From positions 1-21,319 of the IMG/VR virus record IMGVR_UViG_3300045538_000133: a stretch of 21,319 nt of DNA. One strand, given 5' to 3'. Of this stretch, positions 1 through 4,396 are shown piece by piece (the first letter of the stretch is position 1; the number at the start of each line of letters is the position of its first letter). The position numbers were made by a program, and so were the translations under genes. Source of the stretch: a virus. Under the pieces are notes generated by a model that did not search any database, had not been told where the DNA came from, and was given only the letters and a program-made list of their open reading frames with translations.

Positions 1-885
1 CATCGGGATAAGGGTGTTGAAGCCGAGGTATTTCGGGTTGATGACATAGCCAAGGCCGTTCGAAGCGGTCATGCAGCTTGGGTTGCCGTTGACGATCTTA
101 ACGATACCGAAGTCCGAATCGTAGAGGTTAACAGCGAAGGTGATAGCCTTGCTGGTAGCATCTTGATTAACATGGTAGGTTTGGCTGCTAGCCGCAGTGG
201 TAGCACGGGTAAAGCCCGAAACAACCTTGCGGAGGGCAACGTTAGCAACGAGCGTGAGGCTGTTCATCTCGCCATTGCGGGAGAAGATTGAACCAACGAC
301 ATCGTTGAAGGTGGTTTCCGTAGGAGCAGCACTGAGGATCGAGCCAGAAGGCGTACGATAGTCAGCAGGAACTGGGTTAGTGGCTTGAGCGGTGGATTGA
401 ATCCACTTGCCAAGGCCGCGCATGCCGTAAGGCGTACCAGCACCGTTCTCGACGGTCATTTCCTTATCGGAAGCGATAGTAGCTTCGATATCACGCTTGA
501 GTTCGCGCATCGACTTAGCTTCAGCCTGGGCAATGTTGGCTGGGCCAACGCTAGTAACGGCTTGTTGCAAGTTCGACACGAGGTAGTCGCGGCGCATGAG
601 TTGGATGTAGTTACCAAGGCGAGCGCGATCAGCAAACTTGTCGCTGAACGAAGTCACATCGGAACCTTCCGAAACACCAGTCGTCACAGGAGCGGAAAGG
701 CTGTCAACAGTCCACTCAGTGTACGTGCTGGAAGCCTTGCCCTTCGACGCGAGCGAAAGGAGCGGGGTTTCTTCTGGAGCAAGGATGGCCAGCTCGTTGC
801 TGAGATCCTCGCGGTTCGATACAGCGGAACCTTGGCCGATTTTGGCGGCTGGTGCGCTGGGTTGATAGGTATTACTAATAGGCAT
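1..885 (-). CDS. Major capsid protein, SU10/DUF5309-like, C-terminus cut by window edge
   Basis: This is the main shell protein of the phage head. An open frame runs 295 codons from ATG at 885 to the left edge with no stop, so the C-terminus is missing. The translation begins MPISNTYQPSAPAAK. The segment NREDLSNELAILAPEETPLL, followed by a TEW..DSL motif, matches from memory the N-terminal signature of the SU10-type major capsid family (DUF5309). Further on are GTPYGMRGLGKWI and a long mixed alpha/beta region typical of HK97-fold subunits. It lies directly downstream of the acidic scaffold gene, the usual scaffold-capsid order. There is no clear Shine-Dalgarno; the leader is A-rich (AATCTAAAACT). 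Codon choice is more biased toward C/G-ending codons than in neighbouring genes, as expected for a very highly expressed protein. The product call is strong; the exact family name rests on motif memory. Confidence 0.9.
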   Translation of the reverse strand, partial: MPISNTYQPSAPAAKIGQGSAVSNREDLSNELAILAPEETPLLSLASKGKASSTYTEWTVDSLSAPVTTGVSEGSDVTSFSDKFADRARLGNYIQLMRRDYLVSNLQQAVTSVGPANIAQAEAKSMRELKRDIEATIASDKEMTVENGAGTPYGMRGLGKWIQSTAQATNPVPADYRTPSGSILSAAPTETTFNDVVGSIFSRNGEMNSLTLVANVALRKVVSGFTRATTAASSQTYHVNQDATSKAITFAVNLYDSDFGIVKIVNGNPSCMTASNGLGYVINPKYLGFNTLIPM

Positions 886-904
886 AGTTTTAGATTTCTA
901 AGAG

Positions 905-1948
905 TTATTTGAATTTAGCGATTCTGGCAGCAATCCATTCATCTGCGCTTCCGCTCTTTTCAAAGCGGCTGTATGCGTCTACGACCTTTGCATTCTTGGG
1001 GGATGAAGACTTAGCTGCTCCAGCACCAAATGGGGTTGAGGATGGACTCACCTTCAACTTATTTCCCACCGCTGGTTGGGCTTTAATCTTCTTTCCTCCG
1101 TAAATAGACCGAGCCGCATGAGCTAGGATGTATTCAATTTGGAAACCAATCTCTGGGACTTGTGACTTTAATTTGTCAACGAGTGGGTCAGACACCAATG
1201 CTTTGTAGCTTTTCCCGATCTCGGACTCTTCGTCCTGGATCTCTGGTACTTCGCTCTTAGCCGCTTCGGAGTACTGCTTGGCCATCTGGTCATACTGGGC
1301 GATCTGAATCAGATGCTGTTGTTGAGCTGGGATGTACTTGGTCAGTGCCTCACGGGCATTGCGGTTGGCTTTCCGAATCTGTTTTTTGGTAAACTCCTTG
1401 TCTCCAACCAGGATGATATCCTCGGGACCGTAGTCCTCATGTTCTTCTAGGATTTCGTCGGTGGATTCAAGCGTTGCCTCAAGTTCGTCGTACTTTCCTT
1501 TGAGGTCCTCAAATGAGGCGACATCGCGGAATGGGTTCTCGTCTTGAGGGATTACCTTCGCTGGCGTTTGCGGCTGGGATTGAATCTTCTCTTCAAGGGC
1601 TTTCTTTTGCGCTGTCAGCTCTCCAATGCGCTGTAGGAGGCGTGACTTGCCCTTCTTGGCGAGAGATTGAATCTGCTCTGGTGTCAGCGATAGCAGGTCA
1701 ATTTCGGACTGTTCCTCAGATTCAGCATCGGACTCTTCCTCGTCGGCTTCCTCTTCAACCTCTGAAGTCTCCTCGTCTTCTTGACTGGCAGGATCTTCGT
1801 CTTCGGTATCGGAGGGTTCCTCGGGCTGTTCCTCTGGTTCCTCTTCTGGTGCAGTATGTCTGGATACTCGTTGAGCTAAAAGCTCCTCGAATGATAGGTT
1901 ATTGGACACCGATTCGTTAGCTTCGGCGGTAGCTTCTGGATTACTCAT
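905..1948 (-). CDS. Head scaffolding protein
   Basis: This is the likely scaffold that guides procapsid assembly and then leaves the head. From the ATG at 1948 it is 347 residues. The N-terminal third is extremely acidic, with runs of Glu/Asp/Ser. A predicted coiled-coil/helical centre follows (SRLLQRIGELTAQKKALEEK) and a basic C-terminal end (EWIAARIAKFK), which in scaffolds often contacts the shell protein. It stops 19 bases before the capsid gene. An in-frame ATG at 2005 would add 19 Arg-rich residues (MLDLPRTRTAERKWRLTNI) unlike the rest, so 1948 is preferred. That start has no Shine-Dalgarno but a TAACCAACATT leader. Low sequence conservation is normal for scaffolds; the call rests on composition and position next to the capsid gene. 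Confidence 0.8.
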   Translation of the reverse strand: MSNPEATAEANESVSNNLSFEELLAQRVSRHTAPEEEPEEQPEEPSDTEDEDPASQEDEETSEVEEEADEEESDAESEEQSEIDLLSLTPEQIQSLAKKGKSRLLQRIGELTAQKKALEEKIQSQPQTPAKVIPQDENPFRDVASFEDLKGKYDELEATLESTDEILEEHEDYGPEDIILVGDKEFTKKQIRKANRNAREALTKYIPAQQQHLIQIAQYDQMAKQYSEAAKSEVPEIQDEESEIGKSYKALVSDPLVDKLKSQVPEIGFQIEYILAHAARSIYGGKKIKAQPAVGNKLKVSPSSTPFGAGAAKSSSPKNAKVVDAYSRFEKSGSADEWIAARIAKFK

Positions 1949-1993
1949 AATGTTGGTTAGACGCCATTTACGCTCGGCGGTGCGTGTTCTCGG

Positions 1994-2024
1994 TAAGTCA
2001 AGCATAAATCATTATTAAGTCAAG
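1994..2024 (-). repeat. Direct repeat TAAGTCAAG upstream of scaffold
   Basis: The 9-mer TAAGTCAAG (CTTGACTTA on the minus strand) occurs at 1994-2002 and 2016-2024, 22 bp apart or about two helical turns. The related 8-mer TAAGTCAA recurs at 2126-2133. The pair sits just upstream of the preferred scaffold start and could bind a late regulator. Its minus-strand form contains TTGACT, but I see no good -10 at the right spacing, so I do not call a promoter. Confidence 0.4.
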
Positions 2025-2074
2025 TACTTTAGTAAGGTATTAGGCTTGTCAGAAAACTCGCACATTCTTTGCTC

Positions 2075-2102
2075 TTGACGGGACGCAAATTTAGTGCATT
2101 AT
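2075..2102 (+). promoter_or_regulatory. Candidate sigma-70-type promoter, reading rightward
   Basis: TTGACG (2075-2080) is followed after 16 bp by CATTAT (2097-2102); these match the -35 and -10 consensus at 5/6 and 4/6. Transcription would start near 2109, at the edge of the structured segment and opposite to the flanking late genes. No plus-strand protein gene follows, which points to an RNA product. Strength and use are inferred. Confidence 0.4.
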
Positions 2103-2108
2103 TTGCGT
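2083..2108. promoter_or_regulatory. Perfect 8+8 palindrome overlapping the promoter
   Basis: ACGCAAAT (2083-2090) and ATTTGCGT (2101-2108) are perfect inverted repeats separated by 10 bases. The arms flank and cover the -10 of the rightward promoter candidate, the classic placement for a dimeric repressor operator. It has no T-tract on either strand, so it is not a terminator. Confidence 0.45.
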
Positions 2109-2565
2109 TGACGACGACGGGGGTCTAAGTCAAAGTTTACCCCGCTAGGCCGTAAAGGTTCTAGCTGCAAGGCCAACACGAGATGCCCCCGTCTTTCGTG
2201 CTTGGCCTTTGCCTTTTACCGCAATAGCCATGATATATTGAAGAAACCGAGGAACGCTCAAACGACCGCACGGAATCTAGGTAAAAGTCTCACAGGGTAC
2301 TACGCTTGAAGCCAGTCGCGGCGTAGCTAAATAGAGTGTGACGACCAATGAGCTTGATGCAGACCTACAGCCTCAACCCTCTGCTATCATTGGTTCCAGC
2401 CCAGCTGGTGTGTAAAAGTCTTATCCGAAGAATATACGGGAGTTCTTTCATAGTTTAGCCGCTTAAGGCGAACTATGCTTAGAACTTTCCTCGAATGCCG
2501 GGAGTTCCTTCGATGTGCTAACGTACGATAATCCACCCATAAAGTGTCCATAATGGATTATTTAA
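2109..2565 (+). ncRNA. Candidate large structured phage RNA
   Basis: About 450 bases without a plausible protein frame hold a dense series of complementary arms. (a) 2169-2181 pairs with 2196-2209, 13 bp with one bulge, enclosed by GTAAAGG 2152-2158 with CCTTTTAC 2212-2219. (b) The loop of (a) carries CCCCCGTC (2186-2193), complementary to GACGGGGG (2116-2123), a possible pseudoknot. (c) 2287-2294 with 2337-2345, and inside it CTACGC/GCGTAG (2300-2305/2321-2326). (d) 2344-2351 with 2387-2394, inner GCAGA/TCTGC. (e) 2438-2446 with 2481-2490, then CATAGTT/AACTATG (2449-2455/2471-2477). (f) TCGAA/TTCGA 2491-2495/2509-2513. (g) ATAATCCA/TGGATTAT 2528-2535/2554-2561. In stem (e) G2440 pairs with U2488 as a wobble on the plus strand but would be a C-A mismatch on the minus strand, which weakly favours plus. 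The 5' end is set by the promoter candidate; the 3' end is a guess. It could instead be a minus-strand leader for the scaffold gene. Large ornate phage RNAs such as GOLLD and ROOL are the natural comparison, but I cannot assign it to either. Confidence 0.45.
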
Positions 2566-2577
2566 GCGTAATTATCT

Positions 2578-2640
2578 CGCCAGTTGAGTCGAATCACGCC
2601 AGTATTACGCCAGTTATTCGCCACATTTGGCGCACGCCAA
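2578..2640. repeat. Helically phased CGCCA repeats with palindrome
   Basis: CGCCAGT occurs at 2578, 2597 and 2608; CGCCACA is at 2619 and CGCCAA at 2635. The steps from 2597 to 2608 and 2608 to 2619 are exactly 11 bp, one helical turn. The last copy is the right arm of TTGGCG-CA-CGCCAA (2627-2640). Regular phasing suggests a protein-binding array, for example a regulator of late or rightward transcription. The function is inferred. Confidence 0.45.
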
Positions 2641-2659
2641 TTATAAAGAGTTTACTTAA

Positions 2660-2681
2660 TTATACTTGGATTTGAGTATAA
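2660..2681. repeat. Inverted repeat TTATACT / AGTATAA
   Basis: Seven-base perfect arms (2660-2666 and 2675-2681) are separated by 8 bases in an AT-rich stretch between the phased repeats and the terminator. It could be an operator; there is no further evidence. Confidence 0.3.
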
Positions 2682-2687
2682 ATGGCT

Positions 2688-2733
2688 ATAAAGGAAAGGG
2701 GCCGTCGGGAAAAACGAAAAACCCAACGACCCC
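2688..2733 (-). terminator. Strong intrinsic terminator ending the small-gene operon
   Basis: On the minus strand 2733-2722 and 2709-2698 form a continuous 12-bp stem, GGGGTCGTTGGG with CCCGACGGCCCC, with two U-G wobbles and a 12-base T-rich loop. It is followed by TTTCCTTTAT (2697-2688). On the plus strand the two wobble positions become C-A mismatches, so the stem is built for leftward RNA. It lies 74 bases past the stop of the proline-rich gene and separates that operon from the gap. Confidence 0.7.
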
Positions 2734-2744
2734 AAACCAAACCA

Positions 2745-2771
2745 ATGAAACAAAGCCCTTTCGGGCGTTGA
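2745..2771 (+). other. AAACC leader with 8-codon frame (MKQSPFGR)
   Basis: On the plus strand two AAACC units (2734-2743) and AA lead straight into ATG at 2745, then an 8-codon frame ending TGA at 2771. The AAACC motif is the one that precedes the right-end gene at 20889. The frame overlaps the short hairpin at 2755-2766. This may be a leader peptide or simply coincidence. Confidence 0.2.
2747..2769 (-). terminator. Short hairpin, possible first of two tandem terminators
   Basis: On the minus strand GCCC-GAAA-GGGC (2766-2755) forms a short GNRA-loop hairpin followed by TTTGTTTC. It lies between the stop of the proline-rich gene and the stronger terminator at 2688-2733. The stem is only 4-5 bp, so it is weak alone. 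Confidence 0.4.
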
Positions 2772-2807
2772 GACTAAGGCATAAAACTAAAGCTCTGTCA
2801 AGCTTGC

Positions 2808-2981
2808 TTATTTAAAACCAGCACGCACAGTAGTGTGAGATGGTCCAGTACCACGTGCTTTGTTTGCCATCATAGGTGGGCGCATTGGCATTCCTTGTGG
2901 TGGACGTGGTGTACCGCCTTGTGGAGGGCGTGGGGGTGGTGGCATCATGCCTCCCTTGGGAGGGCGAGGTGGTGGCATCAT
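2808..2981 (-). CDS. Small proline/methionine-rich phage protein
   Basis: This 57-residue frame starts at ATG 2981 and ends TAA 2808. It begins MMPPPRPPKGGMMPPPPRPP and continues with GGTPRPPQG and MPMRPPMM repeats, then a non-repetitive tail MANKARGTGPSHTTVRAGFK. The composition (about one third Pro, many Met, Gly and Arg, almost no acidic residues) suggests an extended, disordered virion or assembly protein. Only 27 bases separate it from the upstream gene and the strand is shared, so it is probably the last gene of the small-protein run before the terminator. I do not recognise a named family. The repetitive sequence alone could arise by chance, but length, strand, spacing and an abrupt sensible stop support a gene. 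Confidence 0.6.
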   Translation of the reverse strand: MMPPPRPPKGGMMPPPPRPPQGGTPRPPQGMPMRPPMMANKARGTGPSHTTVRAGFK

Positions 2982-3008
2982 ATATTTATATTAGATATGG
3001 GTTTGTGT

Positions 3009-3227
3009 TTATTGTGTAACATTATTAGACAAAAGTGTCAATAGCTCGTCTAGCGTAGAGATACTACCAGCGACTTTCATCACCTCGTTAGTTTCTACGC
3101 ACTGGCGCAAGTCTCCAAAGAAACGCTCACGCTCTTCACGGATGAACTGGACGATGGACTTGAACTCATCGCGGTCAGAGAGTGCTTCGATTGCTTGTTG
3201 GACTGTTGGTTTTGGTAGTGGTGTCAT
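3009..3227 (-). CDS. Conserved small phage protein, helical
   Basis: This is a 72-residue protein from ATG 3227. It begins MTPLPKPTVQQAIEALSDRD, and its core FIREERERFFGDLRQCVETN followed by VMKVAGSISTLDELLTLLS is predicted to be two or three amphipathic helices. I recall similar short proteins near portal genes of uncultured marine and freshwater podoviruses, where the function is unknown. No catalytic motif, membrane segment or signal peptide is visible. The leader CATAACCAGCCA lacks a Shine-Dalgarno. It lies 16 bases after the upstream gene on the same strand. A structural or packaging accessory role is inferred only from context. Confidence 0.75.
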   Translation of the reverse strand: MTPLPKPTVQQAIEALSDRDEFKSIVQFIREERERFFGDLRQCVETNEVMKVAGSISTLDELLTLLSNNVTQ

Positions 3228-3243
3228 TGGCTGGTTATGTTAA

Positions 3244-3429
3244 TTATTTGCGTTTGGACATTCCAGCCGAGGAAAGTGCGATTGCAATTGCTTGCTTACG
3301 ACTCTTCACAACTGGAGCTTTCTTTGGGCCTTTTGGATTAACGCCAGAATGCAGAGTGCCTTCCTTGTATTCCCGCATGACCTTCCCAACTTTAGCCTGT
3401 TTGGCTGCTTTTGTTTTAGGCTTTTTCAT
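3244..3429 (-). CDS. DUF6496-like basic phage protein
   Basis: This 61-residue protein is rich in lysine. The sequence KVMREYKEGTLHSG followed by VVKSRKQAIAIALSSAG matches the pattern I know for the DUF6496 family (core RKQAIAIALSEA), common in phages and some bacterial genomes and of unknown function. The high positive charge fits nucleic-acid or capsid-interior binding, which is inferred. It starts 3 bases after the stop of the previous gene, so translation is probably coupled. There is no signal peptide or membrane segment. Confidence 0.8.
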   Translation of the reverse strand: MKKPKTKAAKQAKVGKVMREYKEGTLHSGVNPKGPKKAPVVKSRKQAIAIALSSAGMSKRK

Positions 3430-3432
3430 AAG

Positions 3433-3573
3433 TTACTTGCGTTTAGCTTTATTCTTAGGCGCACGGCTCATCTTGATCTCAATCTCGACATAGCCTTTCT
3501 TGCCATTCTTGCCGTTCTTGCCTTTTCCGTATTCTTTCCCTTCGTGGCCGCAGCCGCATGATTTACTTTTCAT
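3433..3573 (-). CDS. 46-residue Lys/Gly-rich protein with CGCGH motif
   Basis: The frame runs from ATG 3573 to TAA 3433. It begins MKSKSCGCGHEGKEYGKGKN and continues with GKNGKKG repeats, a short strand YVEIEIKM and a basic tail SRAPKNKAKRK. The Cys-Gly-Cys-Gly-His cluster near the N-terminus could bind a metal, but there are only two cysteines. It is packed between two better-supported genes, 4 bases from each. Family unknown. The tight packing and same strand are the main support; the simple composition keeps confidence moderate. Confidence 0.65.
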   Translation of the reverse strand: MKSKSCGCGHEGKEYGKGKNGKNGKKGYVEIEIKMSRAPKNKAKRK

Positions 3574-3577
3574 AATA

Positions 3578-4003
3578 TTATTTCTTCTTCATGCCCATAG
3601 CGGACATGATGGATTGGGTGATTGGATTTTTCCTATCTTGAATTAACACACCTTTTTCATTTATAGACCCATGATACTTTTCTGCCCAAGCATTCATTTC
3701 TTGTGGGCTGGAAAATTTTGGGTACTTGTCAATTCCTTGTTGTTGAGCAACTTTAAATGCATCTTCCTTAGAAAGCTGCTTTCCACCAACCATTGTTGGG
3801 AATGCTATTGTGTATAGGTATTTGCCTTTATCGTCAAGAATGTCTTCTCCGCTTAGAACAACATTGCTAACAGACCCATTTTTGTTTTCAACAAACGGGT
3901 GTTTGGTTGGAAATAACTTTGTGCCTACCGTATTGTAGGATGATGGTTTCCCAGCAAATCCCACATTTCCATACGCTCGACTCAATAATGGTAGGTTGGG
4001 CAT
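3578..4003 (-). CDS. Phage protein, possible virion accessory
   Basis: This 141-residue protein starts at ATG 4003, 4 bases after the previous stop. The middle and C-terminal part, with SNVVLSG, then YTIAFPTMVGGKQLSKEDAF, then KFSSPQEMNAWAEKYH, resembles a module I know from larger podoviral internal proteins: a strand-rich 'fix/publish value' segment, PT.V.G..L...EA, followed by F.SP..A..WAE. Here it stands alone as a short protein. It ends in MGMKKK. No enzyme motif or membrane segment is seen. Its place in the run between portal and scaffold suggests a head or tail-assembly role, but that is inference. Confidence 0.7.
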   Translation of the reverse strand: MPNLPLLSRAYGNVGFAGKPSSYNTVGTKLFPTKHPFVENKNGSVSNVVLSGEDILDDKGKYLYTIAFPTMVGGKQLSKEDAFKVAQQQGIDKYPKFSSPQEMNAWAEKYHGSINEKGVLIQDRKNPITQSIMSAMGMKKK

Positions 4004-4007
4004 AGCT

Positions 4008-4250
4008 TTATTTCATCGACTTGCTGCCCTTGCACTTCCATTTGCGGCGTGAAAGGTTGTTTGGTGAGTTAGGGTCGGACTTCCAATCACCTTTGATTTT
4101 GGCAGAACGAGCGCAGTAGGCATCACCTTTGGAAGTGCCTGGACGAATTCGATCACCTCCGTCTTTAGCTGGTCCTGCTTGCCCAAACTTGATTGTACGA
4201 GTACGACCAGTCTTGGGGTTCTTGACGACCTTGGTGAAACGCTTCTCCAT
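4008..4250 (-). CDS. Conserved basic phage protein (NPKTGRTRTIKFG family)
   Basis: This is an 80-residue, strongly basic protein. It carries KNPKTGRTRTIKFGQAG, then DRIRPGTSKGDAYCARSAKI, then DPNSPNNLSRRKWKCKG. I recognise this string as a short conserved protein widespread in uncultured phages and sometimes placed in a DUF family; I am not sure of the number. The two cysteines and dense Lys/Arg may indicate nucleic-acid binding. The ATG at 4250 overlaps the upstream TGA (TGATG), so translation is coupled and this start is preferred over the in-frame GTG at 4253. Function unknown. Confidence 0.85.
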   Translation of the reverse strand: MEKRFTKVVKNPKTGRTRTIKFGQAGPAKDGGDRIRPGTSKGDAYCARSAKIKGDWKSDPNSPNNLSRRKWKCKGSKSMK

Positions 4251-4396
4251 CACTTTGCCTTCCGCTTGATCTTGCGCTCCTGCTTGAGCATCTCCTTAGT
4301 AGGCTTCTTGCCAGAGCCTTTAGCGGCACGGATGTTGTCCCACATCCCACGCTGGGACATGGAACCATCTTCGCGTTTGATCATTTGCTTCTTCAT
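4250..4396 (-). CDS. 48-residue basic protein directly after portal
   Basis: The frame runs from ATG 4396 to TGA 4250. The protein starts MKKQMIKREDGSMSQRGMWD, then NIRAAKGSGKKPTKEM and LKQERKIKRKAK. It is lysine-rich and mostly helical by composition. The start forms an ATGA overlap with the portal stop and the end forms a TGATG overlap with the next gene, so it is coupled on both sides. The RGMWDNIRAAKGSGKKPT segment resembles short proteins I have seen in other phage genomes, for which no function is known. A 67-residue frame overlaps it in another phase but lacks such couplings. Confidence 0.75.
   Translation of the reverse strand: MKKQMIKREDGSMSQRGMWDNIRAAKGSGKKPTKEMLKQERKIKRKAK

Noticed and set aside
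385-912. 175-residue plus-strand frame opposite the capsid gene
   Set aside because: It is the shadow of the major capsid gene, whose minus-strand translation matches a known family.
1513-1920. 135-residue plus-strand frame opposite the scaffold gene
   Set aside because: The minus-strand scaffold reading is far more protein-like; this frame is Leu/Arg/Pro-rich noise.
2005-2024. Minus-strand promoter from TTGACT upstream of scaffold
   Set aside because: No acceptable -10 hexamer at 16-18 bp from either TTGACT copy.
2109-2400. Possible tmRNA, because of a GACGGGGG 5' segment
   Set aside because: No tRNA-like acceptor or CCA end and no tag-peptide frame of the usual type could be found.
2109-2565. 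Group I intron or tRNA in the gap
   Set aside because: No recognisable intron core segments and no T-arm/anticodon cloverleaf; the flanks are not a split gene.
4165-4368. 67-residue minus-strand frame
   Set aside because: It overlaps the 48-residue gene and the conserved basic gene, both coupled by overlaps; its Ser/Arg-rich sequence is a frame shadow.
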